From NCBI GenBank assembly GCA_039105265.1, contig JAPFFF010000078.1:186001-250000 (forward strand): a DNA stretch of 64,000 bases, given 5' to 3'. This document shows, in pieces, positions 1 to 7,066 of this stretch. The first letter of the stretch is position 1. Each line of letters opens with the position of its first letter. The notes beneath the pieces were generated by a model, which was not told where the DNA came from, ran no database searches, and was given only the letters and a program-made list of their open reading frames with translations. Source of the DNA: Tritrichomonas musculus. Its lineage: Eukaryota > Parabasalia > Tritrichomonadida > Tritrichomonadidae. Made by a program: the position numbers and the translations under genes.

Positions 1-55
1 CTGACTCAGTTGGACTTTAAAAAATTAAATAAACAAATTTAATCTTTTTTATTTA

Positions 56-316
56 TTAAGGAGTAGTTAAAATTTTCTCTCTTGAATTGTAGATTTGAAT
101 CTTATTAAAGAAATCATGTTCAATCATTGTTGTGAAAACAAATGGTGTGTTATGAACTTCTTTCTTAAATCGATCAAGATTGTTATTTTCAAGATCATTG
201 ATCATAACATTTAATTTGAACATGAAAAATAACTTTAAATGTCGGAAATCAGACACGATATCATTTTTGAACAATTTTCTAAATTCTAATTCAAGGTCTT
301 GTTCAGTAACAGTCAT
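56..316 (-). CDS. Small unknown protein of the virus-like element (86 aa)
   Basis: Unrecognised 86-residue protein, rich in Phe, Asn and Asp, with no clear membrane segment or coiled coil. The ATG is supported by a promoter immediately upstream on the same strand: AACCGTT, then a second AACCGC, then TTTCATTTTTATTT directly before the start codon. That order (AACNGT box, then a TCATTT initiator) is the one used by the neighbouring element genes. The gene lies head to tail with the 352-615 gene, 35 bases apart. Its function is unknown; the shared promoter is the main reason to believe it is real. Confidence 0.6.
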   Translation of the reverse strand: MTVTEQDLELEFRKLFKNDIVSDFRHLKLFFMFKLNVMINDLENNNLDRFKKEVHNTPFVFTTMIEHDFFNKIQIYNSREKILTTP

Positions 317-351
317 AAATAAAAATGAAAGCGGTTAAAAAACGGTTATGT

Positions 352-615
352 TTATTTATTCTTTAACGTTTCTTCCAATTTTCGGAAATTCTCTCTGTTG
401 GAAGTTGCTAAAATCCCAACTGTTATTAGTAAAGAATGTAATTGTTCTTGTCTCTCTGGACGAGAATCATTTTTTAAATCAATTTCTTGATCAAAGAATT
501 CTTCAGTCATTTTGATCATTTGATCACAAGTTTTTTCAATTTCACCTCTAGTGAATTTTAATAAATTTATTAATTCTTTTTGTTTTTCACTAGGTAAACT
601 TTGTTGGCCCTGCAT
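352..615 (-). CDS. Small acidic helical protein of the virus-like element (87 aa)
   Basis: Unrecognised 87-residue protein, charged and helical (runs such as KQKELINLL and RGEIEKTCDQM), no membrane segment. It shares a 52-bp divergent promoter with the 668-937 gene: on this strand AACGGTT is followed by AAAAAGTTCATTTTTTTAA and the ATG. Nearly the same AAAGTTCATTTTTTTTA box precedes the gene at 7067, which supports both starts. Followed at 35 bases by the 56-316 gene on the same strand. Role unknown; a small structural or regulatory protein is a guess only. Confidence 0.6.
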   Translation of the reverse strand: MQGQQSLPSEKQKELINLLKFTRGEIEKTCDQMIKMTEEFFDQEIDLKNDSRPERQEQLHSLLITVGILATSNRENFRKLEETLKNK

Positions 616-638
616 TTAAAAAAATGAACTTTTTGAAT

Positions 639-654
639 AACCGTTCTAACGGTT
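639..654. promoter_or_regulatory. Palindromic AACCGTT-CT-AACGGTT box in a divergent promoter
   Basis: The spacer 616-667 between two divergent genes carries the inverted repeat AACCGTTCTAACGGTT. To the right it is followed by TTCATTTTTATTT and the ATG at 668; to the left (minus strand) by GTTCATTTTTTTAA and the ATG at 615. Each half-site thus faces its own TCATTT initiator. AACGG/AACNG cores are known Myb-type targets, and trichomonad initiators fit TCA(+1)Y(T/A); assigning a Myb factor here is inference. Confidence 0.6.
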
Positions 655-667
655 TTCATTTTTATTT

Positions 668-937
668 ATGAGATTGTTCATGATCATCCTTTTGTTGATT
701 TTGTGGATGTCTTTCAAAAAAGAGAAATGTCATAATGAAGAAAGACAACTTATGGAACAAATTGATAAAATCCAGTCTCTAAATTCTTATGCTTCACGAA
801 TCAAAAGAGATATTGACCGTCTGGAAATGAAAAAACAAAAATTCGAAAAAATAATGAAAAATTTAACTGCTCTACGAAAAAAATTTCATGATGATCTCCA
901 AAAGTATCAACAAAAATTAGAAGATAAAAATCTTTAA
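668..937 (+). CDS. Membrane-anchored coiled-coil protein of the virus-like element (89 aa)
   Basis: Seen: an N-terminal hydrophobic stretch at residues 1-15 (MRLFMIILLLILWMS), a short basic spacer with one Cys, then a continuous heptad-like helix to the end (residues about 24-89; DKIQSLN, IKRDIDRLEMKK, ALRKKFHDDL). This predicts one membrane anchor or signal anchor and a coiled-coil rod, the layout of many small viral membrane or spike-stalk proteins, but no family is recognised. The start sits directly behind an AACGGTT box and a TTCATTTTTATTT initiator in the divergent promoter with 352-615. Confidence 0.6.
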   Translation: MRLFMIILLLILWMSFKKEKCHNEERQLMEQIDKIQSLNSYASRIKRDIDRLEMKKQKFEKIMKNLTALRKKFHDDLQKYQQKLEDKNL

Positions 938-1094
938 TAAAAATTTAAATTTTTAACTTTTTGAATTAAAATTTTAATATTTGTTTGGCCATTTATTTAT
1001 AAACCTTTTGAGAAAGATAAATAAATAAAAAATGAACTTTTTGAATTAAAATTTTTATTAAACTTTTTGTGAATGAAAATTTTTGATTATTGCG

Positions 1095-1138
1095 CAGTTA
1101 TTGTACAGTTATTGTACAGTTATTGTACAGTTATTGTG
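1095..1138. repeat. Four tandem copies of an 11-bp repeat, CAGTTATTGTA
   Basis: Four head-to-tail 11-bp units (CAGTTATTGTA, the last ending in G), with partial copies on both sides (ATTGCG before, CAGTAAGG after). They lie in the only long gene-free spacer (938-1267) inside the element, between two convergent genes. Short iterated sites in a spacer next to a helicase module can be replicon iterons or protein-binding arrays; this is inference. The rest of 938-1267 is AT-rich with nothing else recognisable. Confidence 0.8.
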
Positions 1139-1267
1139 CAGTAAGGATACATCTTTAAAGTTTTTGATTTTTTATTTTATAAATTTTTTATGAACTCCAA
1201 AATTTTCTTCTTTTTTTTTAAAAAATTTTTTGACTTTCTTAATTTCCAAACCTATTGTTTTGATATA

Positions 1268-1783
1268 TTAGTATGGAAAAATAGAATTATAAAGGAAAAC
1301 AATTTCATCACTTGGATAATCTCTATTTTTATCAAGAGTTTTCAAAAAGTTCCCAAAATCATCTCGGTCATGATAACTTTTTCCAAATACATCTTGTGGG
1401 TTTGGAGGTCTTGGATTTCCATGACGGTTTGGATTTGCTGGATGTTCTTCTAATTGTTTTTCTACAATTTGATTGATTCCTGCATAAAATTCTTCTTCAT
1501 TTGGAGACGTTGATTGAGGTTCATTAAAATTACGGTTTGGATTTGCTGGATGTTCTTCTACTATTTGATTGATTCCTGCATAAAATTCTTCTTCATTTGG
1601 AGACGTTGATGTATTTATTGGTTGAGGTTCATTAAAATCACGGTCGATTTCCCATTCATCAATTTCATTATTGACAACAAAGTTTTGAAAACTATTATTT
1701 AAATTTTGCATGTTTGGTGATAATTGATATTGAGGTGAACCCCCAGTTGAATAGTGTAGAGGTAATTCGTTATCACTTGACAT
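1268..1783 (-). CDS. Asn/Pro-rich repeat protein of the virus-like element (171 aa)
   Basis: Unrecognised 171-residue, largely disordered acidic protein. It holds a direct internal repeat of about 35 residues: NFNEPQ, TSPNEEEFYAGINQIVE and EEHPANPNR occur twice in the same order around residues 50-120, and the DNA repeats with them. No membrane segment is seen. The start is supported by AACCGTT plus ATTCATTTTTTAATTA just upstream of the ATG, in a 50-bp divergent promoter shared with the helicase gene. The repeat looks like a linker or a short binding motif duplicated in tandem; function unknown. Confidence 0.65.
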   Translation of the reverse strand: MSSDNELPLHYSTGGSPQYQLSPNMQNLNNSFQNFVVNNEIDEWEIDRDFNEPQPINTSTSPNEEEFYAGINQIVEEHPANPNRNFNEPQSTSPNEEEFYAGINQIVEKQLEEHPANPNRHGNPRPPNPQDVFGKSYHDRDDFGNFLKTLDKNRDYPSDEIVFLYNSIFPY

Positions 1784-1833
1784 TAATTAAAAAATGAATA
1801 ACGGTTTTGACAGTCACTTTTATTTTTGTATCG
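1784..1833. promoter_or_regulatory. Divergent promoter, unknown protein / SF3 helicase
   Basis: A 50-bp spacer contains one AACGGTT. Rightward it reads AACGGTTTTGACAGTCACTT and then TTATTTTTGTATCG before ATG 1834 (initiator TCACTT). Leftward the same box reads AACCGTTATTCATTTTTT before ATG 1783 (initiator TCATTT). This joins the AACGGTT box and the TTTTGACA box of the 3740-5214 promoters in one site and fixes both start codons. Confidence 0.6.
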
Positions 1834-3537
1834 ATGAATCAACCAACCCTCCTCTCTGATGATTTCTTAATTCCAGAAGCTAGACAAATGGAAAATATAA
1901 ATGAGAATGTCTTTCCTCAATATCAAGGTCAAGAGTTTCATGATCGTGATCTTGAAATAAATACAAATCTCATTCAATTGTTTCCTGATGATGTTGTTGG
2001 ATTGTTAAATTTATTTGAACCAACACTTGAAAATTTAACAACTTCTATCAAATATATATTTCGTTCTCCATTTAATCCAAACCATTTGTACAATATTGTG
2101 AAAAATTGGTACTTATCTAATCAAGAAAATTCTGAACAAGATCTTCAAGCAATTGGTAGTCAAGAAAATCATCCAGAAGTTTCAAATCATTGGATCTTCC
2201 CAATTTTGAATGCACTCTCAGAATCTCAAAGAAATGTTATTTGGGAGAAATATTTCAATAATACAATTAACCAATTTGTTCAAATTGATTTTGGTGAAAA
2301 TTGTTCAATAATCTCATTTAAAGATAAGAATTATGAAAGAAAATATTCTTCTACTGGAATTCGTGTTGGAGATTTCTTTACTGATTTCAAAAAAGTTTGT
2401 TGTTATATTCAACTAGACAATATCTTCATAATTAAACAATCAAATACGTTAGAAATGTTAAATCCTACTCAATTTGCACCAATATTGAAAAATATTAAAT
2501 TAGGGTGTTCAAAAGTTGGTAAAAATACAAAGAAAGCAATTACTGCATTTGATGTTGTTTCCTTTGGGAAGAATTTGGATTTCATTACTTATGAATCAAT
2601 GAAATTCTATTCCGAAGATCCAAACATTTTTTCATATTTTCATTGGTATCCTTATTCAAGATTAATTCTTTGTACACAAAATGTGATTCAACCATATTTG
2701 GATCATATTTTTAGAGTTATTGCAAATTCTGACCAAGAATTATATGATTATATCATTAAATGGATTTCATTTATTTTTCAACATCCAGATGGTAAAACAG
2801 GTACTGCATTAGTTATTATTGGTAAACCGGGTTGTGGGAAAAATACATTTACGGACACTCTTTGTCAACTTTTAGGTGAATATTCTGATCCAAATGCAAA
2901 CTTTGATAATATTACAAGCAATTTTAATTTCCAAATCTTAAACAAAAAATTATTGGTATGTTCAGAAAAGGAAAATCATAATAAAAACGATCGAAAATAT
3001 CTTAAACAACATGAAAGATTAAAAACATTAATCACAGAAAGATTCGCTCCTATTGAAGGAAAACATAGAAATCCTGAATCTAAAGAAAATGTTGCCAATT
3101 TCATCTTCTTAACAAACAATCCTGCTCCTATTCGAATTGATGAAGACGATAGAAGATTTGTTGTTACAAATTGTTATCCAATGAAAGGTCAAGACTATTT
3201 TCAACCTTTACGTAATCTTATTAAGACACAAGATTTCAAAAACAATTTAATTACTTTTTTCTTGACTGTTGATTTATCAAATTTCTATCCAGCACAATTT
3301 CCTACAACTGAGGCAAGAATGAATTTAATGAACTTTTCAAAATCTCCTGAAAAATTATTTATTGAGGAAAACTTTCAAAAATTCAGAAATGGTTATGTAG
3401 CTTTTGAAGCCTGGACTGAATTTAAAAAATGGGCAAAAGTAAAAAATTTCAGACCCAAAACTCATCAAGATTTTAATCAAACAATTTTACAATACTGCTC
3501 ATTCAATAATAATGATAAGAAATATAGATTAAGGTAA
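1834..3537 (+). CDS. Superfamily 3 (D5/primase-type) helicase, 567 aa
   Basis: Replicative helicase of the element, expected to load as a hexameric ring and unwind DNA at its origin. Seen: Walker A GKPGCGKNT at about residue 330, with the GxxGxGKN(S/T) form typical of SF3; Walker B-like LLVCSEKEN at about 372; motif C FIFLTNN at about 422; a following DDRRF at about 438, the usual arginine-bearing segment of D5-like helicases. Residues 1-300 form an N-terminal region of D5-like context (IIKWISFIFQHP just before Walker A) where a primase-type module could sit, but I see no clear primase motif. A longer frame opens at TTG 1807; I chose ATG 1834 because the initiator TCACTT lies just upstream. 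Members of this class occur in poxviruses, other large DNA viruses, virophages and Polinton-like viruses. Confidence 0.85.
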   Translation: MNQPTLLSDDFLIPEARQMENINENVFPQYQGQEFHDRDLEINTNLIQLFPDDVVGLLNLFEPTLENLTTSIKYIFRSPFNPNHLYNIVKNWYLSNQENSEQDLQAIGSQENHPEVSNHWIFPILNALSESQRNVIWEKYFNNTINQFVQIDFGENCSIISFKDKNYERKYSSTGIRVGDFFTDFKKVCCYIQLDNIFIIKQSNTLEMLNPTQFAPILKNIKLGCSKVGKNTKKAITAFDVVSFGKNLDFITYESMKFYSEDPNIFSYFHWYPYSRLILCTQNVIQPYLDHIFRVIANSDQELYDYIIKWISFIFQHPDGKTGTALVIIGKPGCGKNTFTDTLCQLLGEYSDPNANFDNITSNFNFQILNKKLLVCSEKENHNKNDRKYLKQHERLKTLITERFAPIEGKHRNPESKENVANFIFLTNNPAPIRIDEDDRRFVVTNCYPMKGQDYFQPLRNLIKTQDFKNNLITFFLTVDLSNFYPAQFPTTEARMNLMNFSKSPEKLFIEENFQKFRNGYVAFEAWTEFKKWAKVKNFRPKTHQDFNQTILQYCSFNNNDKKYRLR

Positions 3538-3541
3538 CTTT

Positions 3542-3739
3542 TTATTTAATTAATTCTTTTCTTAAAAGTTCAATTTCTTTTTCTACTTTGTCTCTTTCTC
3601 TTCGTAAATCCATTAATTTTCTAAAATCTTTATCATCATAAACCCTTTGATTACCAATAATCCCTGCCTTTTTTTCGATGTCATTTATTTGTTCATCTAA
3701 GATATCCCATTTCTCGTAAGCTTCTTGCAATTTAGACAT
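3542..3739 (-). CDS. Small coiled-coil protein, paralogue family member 1 (65 aa)
   Basis: A 65-residue, almost fully helical charged protein (MSKLQEAYEKW start; LRRERDKVEKEIELLRKEL end). The LRRERDK segment matches LRRERDR and LRREKEK in the genes at 4923-5162 and 3782-4204, so it is the shortest member of a tandem family of four. It ends 4 bases from the convergent helicase stop. The start lies about 18 bases after the initiator in the conserved box 3740-3781. Function unknown; heptads suggest oligomerisation. Confidence 0.65.
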   Translation of the reverse strand: MSKLQEAYEKWDILDEQINDIEKKAGIIGNQRVYDDKDFRKLMDLRRERDKVEKEIELLRKELIK

Positions 3740-3755
3740 GAAAACAAAAATAAAA

Positions 3756-3770
3756 GTGAAGTGTCAAAAC
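3756..3770 (-). promoter_or_regulatory. Conserved GTTTTGACACTTCAC promoter box (copy 1)
   Basis: On the minus strand GCAGTTTTGACACTTCAC is followed by TTTTATTTTTGTTTTC and the ATG at 3739. The TCACTT inside it fits the trichomonad initiator, with A+1 at 3757, about 18 bases before the start codon. The same box occurs at 4221-4235, 4901-4915 and 5180-5194. Confidence 0.65.
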
Positions 3771-3781
3771 TGCTTTTTTAT

Positions 3782-4204
3782 TTAAGATTTTAAAAGTTCT
3801 TGAAATTCATTTAGTAATTGGTCATATTCTTGTCGTTCTTCGGGAGTCAAAGCTGAGAGATCTCCTGGATATTTAGATTCAATTATGCCTATTCTTTTCC
3901 CAATTTCGAAGGCTTTTTGACAATTAACTCGCATTTGTTCGCTTCTTTTGATATCGGAAATGAAACTATTCATTGCTTCTATTTGATTCCAGAGTTTTTC
4001 TTTTTCTCTTCGTAATCGTTCCAATTCTTCTATGTCTTCCTGAAACAATTTGGATTCATCATACATAATTAATCCATCCTCATCAATGGAAGATGGAGCC
4101 TTCCTTTCTATTTTCAATATTTGCTTGCATGTTTCCAATTTTTCTTTTCGAAGACTCTCCAATTTTTCTTCCAATTTTCTGATAGGTATTTCAATCGCAG
4201 CCAT
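3782..4204 (-). CDS. Coiled-coil protein, paralogue family member 2 (140 aa)
   Basis: A 140-residue charged helical protein. Residues about 9-85 align without gaps of note to the whole of the 79-residue gene 4923-5162: LEEKLESLRKE, then QILKIERKAPS, then MYDESKL, then EELERLRRE. The C-terminal third (GKRIGIIESKYPGDLSALTPEERQEYDQLLNEF) is extra. It is therefore a duplicate of the same ancestor. Private promoter box at 4221-4235. No catalytic motif, signal peptide or membrane segment. Function unknown. Confidence 0.7.
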   Translation of the reverse strand: MAAIEIPIRKLEEKLESLRKEKLETCKQILKIERKAPSSIDEDGLIMYDESKLFQEDIEELERLRREKEKLWNQIEAMNSFISDIKRSEQMRVNCQKAFEIGKRIGIIESKYPGDLSALTPEERQEYDQLLNEFQELLKS

Positions 4205-4220
4205 AAATACAAAAATAAAA

Positions 4221-4235
4221 GTGAAGTGTCAAAAC
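4221..4235 (-). promoter_or_regulatory. Conserved GTTTTGACACTTCAC promoter box (copy 2)
   Basis: Same 15-base box as at 3756-3770, in a spacer that is almost identical from the start codon through the poly-T-like stretch that follows the box. It serves the gene ending at 4204. Confidence 0.65.
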
Positions 4236-4253
4236 TGCTTTTTTATTTAAAGT

Positions 4254-4883
4254 TTAGCTTTTTGGTCTTTTTTCTTCAATTTCTTGAATTCTTGCTTCAG
4301 CAATTTTTGTTAGGATAATTTCCTTTTGAATTGATAGAATACAGGCTTCATCCCAGAGGTGAAGATTTTTCTTCTTTATTTCTTCGTTACGTATTAATTC
4401 TTCCTGATAGCCTTCATCACCAAATTTTTTTGGCAAATCCCAAATTTCCTTGTAACCAGTGGCTTTAATACATTTGTCAATTTCTTTTTTTTGTTGTCTC
4501 ACTGCCACTAATTGTTCTTCCAAAGAGAAACTATCAGACATTTCTCGAACTCTTGCTGCAGCAATTAGTTGCCTGATAAAATCCATTTCCGTTAAGAGTT
4601 GATCTTCATAGTCTTTGAGTTGTTTTTGTTCTTGATATTGTTTTCTCACTGCTACTAATTGTTCTTCCAAAGAGGAACTTTCCGACATTTCTTGAACTTT
4701 GACTGCAGCAATATTTTTTCTTATTTGAATTATTTCATCAAAGAGAATTTTTTCTTCGTCTTTGAGTTGATCTGCTTCTTCAGTCATGTTAGAAGACATT
4801 AGCTTGAACCATTTTTCATGTACATCTTGATATTGTTTTCTCACGAGCTCTAATTGTTCTTCCCAATAAGTACGTTCAGACAT
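4254..4883 (-). CDS. Coiled-coil repeat protein, paralogue family member 3 (209 aa)
   Basis: A 209-residue charged helical protein with three internal repeats of roughly 60 residues, each opening with a MS(E/D)-x(2-4)-LEEQL-x(3)-RKQ-like signature (MSERTYWEEQLELVRKQ, MSESSSLEEQLVAVRKQ, MSDSFSLEEQLVAVRQQ) and each preceded by an Ala/Val-rich helix (AAVKVQE, AAARVRE). It reads as a concatemer of a single family unit fused in frame. Private promoter box at 4901-4915 and the same orientation as its three relatives. Function unknown. Confidence 0.7.
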   Translation of the reverse strand: MSERTYWEEQLELVRKQYQDVHEKWFKLMSSNMTEEADQLKDEEKILFDEIIQIRKNIAAVKVQEMSESSSLEEQLVAVRKQYQEQKQLKDYEDQLLTEMDFIRQLIAAARVREMSDSFSLEEQLVAVRQQKKEIDKCIKATGYKEIWDLPKKFGDEGYQEELIRNEEIKKKNLHLWDEACILSIQKEIILTKIAEARIQEIEEKRPKS

Positions 4884-4900
4884 AAATACAAAAAATAAAA

Positions 4901-4915
4901 GTGAAGTGTCAAAAC
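4901..4915 (-). promoter_or_regulatory. Conserved GTTTTGACACTTCAC promoter box (copy 3)
   Basis: Third copy of the box, upstream of the gene starting at 4883, with the initiator TCACTT and an A/T-rich leader of about 17 bases before the ATG. Confidence 0.65.
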
Positions 4916-4922
4916 TGCTTTT

Positions 4923-5162
4923 TTATTTAATTTCTCTTAAAAGTTCTTGAATTTCTTTCATTTGATATCGGAGTCGGTCTCTTTCTCTTCGTAATCGTTC
5001 CAATTCTTCTTGATCATCCATCGATAATTTGGATTCATCATAAATTATAATTGCATCCTCATTTGTGTAATTAGGTGCATTTTTTTGAATTCTTCTTATT
5101 TGTTTCCATTTTTCTTTCCATTCTTCTCGAAGACTTATTAATTTTTCTTCCAATTTAGACAT
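4923..5162 (-). CDS. Coiled-coil protein, paralogue family member 4 (79 aa)
   Basis: A 79-residue helical protein, the short form of gene 3782-4204: MSKLEEKLISLREE, IRRIQKNAPNY, IIYDESKLSMDDQEELERLRRERDRL. Conservation of IxYDESKL and EELERLRRE between the two is the clearest sign of duplication. It is divergent to the integrase gene with a 52-bp spacer holding box copy 4. No enzymatic motif seen; function unknown. Confidence 0.7.
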   Translation of the reverse strand: MSKLEEKLISLREEWKEKWKQIRRIQKNAPNYTNEDAIIIYDESKLSMDDQEELERLRRERDRLRYQMKEIQELLREIK

Positions 5163-5179
5163 GAAAACAAAAAATAAAA

Positions 5180-5194
5180 GTGAAGTGTCAAAAC
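5180..5194 (-). promoter_or_regulatory. Conserved GTTTTGACACTTCAC promoter box (copy 4)
   Basis: Fourth copy, minus strand, here preceded by AGCG so that it reads GCGGTTTTGACACTTCAC. This form links it to the AACGGTTTTGACA site at 1784-1833. No clear initiator is seen on the plus strand for the integrase gene at 5215. Confidence 0.6.
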
Positions 5195-5214
5195 CGCTCT
5201 TTATTGAAATTTAA

Positions 5215-6603
5215 ATGTTATCGTCAGAAGGTGAAAAATTAATGAATTATTTAGAAAAGAAAGCTTATCAAAAGAAATTAATAATGCCAAATGAAGCTAG
5301 AAATTATAAAGGATATCAAAAAGATTTTGTAACTGATGATGAATTTGAACAAATTTATAATGCTTATTCAGAATTTCGAAAAGTATTATCTGAATCATTA
5401 CCTGTAATCACAGATGAAAAAATTCCTGATGATGAATTAAGTTTTGAAGAAAAAATTGAGAACCATGTAATTAATAATTTACATAATGAAAATATTCGTA
5501 CTTTTCCTGAATTTGAAAAATTGACCTCTGGATGGAAAAAAGGTAAAGATAAATATACTATGGAAGAATGGTATGAAATATATATTACAAAAATTATGGA
5601 ACAACCAGGAATGATAGTTGAATTCAAAGGTAAAACAAATGTACCTGATATTGCATTTAGAAATAAAAATAAAAGACATGTATTATTAAAACAATTTGAA
5701 AAAGTTATTGAGCCAAATTATGTTTCTGAAGATGATTATGTTCAAAAGAAACAATTTCCAACTAATAAGAATAAAAAATATTATTTACATAAATTATGTG
5801 AACCTGGTACTTATTTAATTGATATTATGTTTGAAAAAAATGTTGGGTACTTAATTTGTATAGAAGCCAATAGTCGATATTTATATGCAATTCCTTTAGG
5901 TAGAGAATGTTTTGGTGATATAAATAAAATTATGACTGCTGGACAAAAAACATCTATTTCAATAACAAAAGCTTTAAATACTTTATTTCAACAAGGAATG
6001 AAACCTAAAATATTGACCGGAGATGGTGAAAAAGGTTTTTGTTCTGAAGAAACAATTAATTTTTTAAACTCAAATGGAATTAAATGGGAACCTGTTGATA
6101 GAATGGATGATTATCATTATCCATCATTTTTACGAAAACCAGGTGAAAAACAAACAACTAGCCCATTACATTCTTCATTAGGTATAGTTGATAGAATTAT
6201 TAGAACTTTGAGAGATATGGCTTATGAAGTTCAACGAGAAATCTCCCCTGAAATATTAAAAGAATTAGTTGTTCAATATAATAATGCCCCACACTTAACT
6301 TTGTCAAAATATGCAGGTATGAATGTTTCCCCTAGTCAAATGCAAAATAATTCTGATTTATATACTTTTATTTGTAGACGTATTTCTCAAGCTAATTATA
6401 ATGTTTCTGCTCAAAAAGGTTATAATTTAAAAGAAAACCAAGAAGTAATTGTATATAATAATAAAGACACTCTTAAAAAAAGACGATCAATAACTCAACC
6501 TGGTAGATTTTTTGTAAAAGGTTTTCAAAATGGTAAATATTTAATACAAGATCTTAAAGGAAATACTCAAATATTACCTCGTTATAGATTAGATCCTATT
6601 TGA
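5215..6603 (+). CDS. rve-type (retrovirus-like) integrase, 462 aa
   Basis: Integrase expected to join the element's ends to target DNA. Seen: an RNase H-like core with acidic residues at D203 (YLIDIM) and D270 (LTGDGEKGF), a following SPLHSSLGIVDRIIRTLRDM helix of the type that closes the core, then the YNNAPHLTLSKYAG(M)NVSP segment common in rve integrases. The last 60 residues (RFFVKGFQNGKYLIQDLKG, LPRYRLDPI) look like an SH3-like DNA-binding tail. N-terminal 150 residues are unassigned. Its presence next to a helicase, not a reverse transcriptase, points to a Polinton-like DNA element rather than a retroelement. Confidence 0.8.
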   Translation: MLSSEGEKLMNYLEKKAYQKKLIMPNEARNYKGYQKDFVTDDEFEQIYNAYSEFRKVLSESLPVITDEKIPDDELSFEEKIENHVINNLHNENIRTFPEFEKLTSGWKKGKDKYTMEEWYEIYITKIMEQPGMIVEFKGKTNVPDIAFRNKNKRHVLLKQFEKVIEPNYVSEDDYVQKKQFPTNKNKKYYLHKLCEPGTYLIDIMFEKNVGYLICIEANSRYLYAIPLGRECFGDINKIMTAGQKTSISITKALNTLFQQGMKPKILTGDGEKGFCSEETINFLNSNGIKWEPVDRMDDYHYPSFLRKPGEKQTTSPLHSSLGIVDRIIRTLRDMAYEVQREISPEILKELVVQYNNAPHLTLSKYAGMNVSPSQMQNNSDLYTFICRRISQANYNVSAQKGYNLKENQEVIVYNNKDTLKKRRSITQPGRFFVKGFQNGKYLIQDLKGNTQILPRYRLDPI

Positions 6604-6605
6604 AT

Positions 6606-6674
6606 TGTCAGAAAATGCAAAAATAAAAAGAGTGTCAAAAAATGCAAAAATAAAAAGAGTGTCAAAAAATGCAG
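6606..6674. repeat. 27-bp tandem repeat made of a degenerate promoter box
   Basis: TGTCA(G/A)AAAATGCAAAAATAAAAAGAG occurs twice in full (6606-6632, 6633-6659) and once in part (6660-6674), just after the integrase stop. The unit resembles the conserved minus-strand promoter (AAAATAAAAGTGAAGTGTCAAAAC) with the box weakened, so it may be a duplicated promoter relic or an active variant. Confidence 0.7.
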
Positions 6675-6699
6675 TAAATTGAATTGTTTATTTAATTAA

Positions 6700-6978
6700 T
6701 TATTTCCTTTCGTTCCAGCGTTTGAGATTTTTCAAACCTGCCTTTAATTCTTCAATGAAGAAGCATTCAAGTTCGTTAGCTTTTTCTTCATTTGAGCTAT
6801 CTCCATCATTCATTATCACACGAACATCATCGATGTGATTCATATTGGTTGCAGCTTCTTGGAGCATATATGCCATTTTTTCTCTTTGATCAAGATCATC
6901 AGAAATAGTTCTCCATTCATGAACACTATCAAGAGCTTCGACAACTTCAAGTAAGTGTTGGATCGTACGGGCTTCCAT
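6700..6978 (-). CDS. Small acidic protein of the virus-like element (92 aa)
   Basis: Unrecognised 92-residue acidic helical protein (EARTIQHLLEVVEALDSVHEW start, GLKNLKRWNERK end). A longer frame starts at GTG 7008, but ATG 6978 is preferred: it lies behind GAGGTCATCACATCATTTTT, a box shared with the gene at 9867. It is divergent to 7067-7465. No motif allows a function. Confidence 0.55.
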   Translation of the reverse strand: MEARTIQHLLEVVEALDSVHEWRTISDDLDQREKMAYMLQEAATNMNHIDDVRVIMNDGDSSNEEKANELECFFIEELKAGLKNLKRWNERK

Positions 6979-7066
6979 GCTTGTATAAAAATGATGTGAT
7001 GACCTCACGAGAAAAAATTAGATTTTTTGGTTAACGGTCGCCTAGTGAAAAAGTTCATTTTTTTTA
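6979..7066. promoter_or_regulatory. Divergent promoter with AACGGT and GAGGTCATCACATCA boxes
   Basis: Rightward: TTAACGGT, then AAAGTTCATTTTTTTTA and ATG 7067. Leftward: ACCGTTAACC, then AAAATCTAATTTTTTC, GAGGTCATCACATCATTTTT and ATG 6978. The leftward block is repeated almost exactly upstream of 9867, defining a second promoter class in the element. Confidence 0.6.

Noticed and set aside
1190-1453. 87-residue plus-strand frame
   Set aside because: Antisense to the better supported 1268-1783 gene, Phe/Lys-rich from AT-rich DNA, no promoter box.
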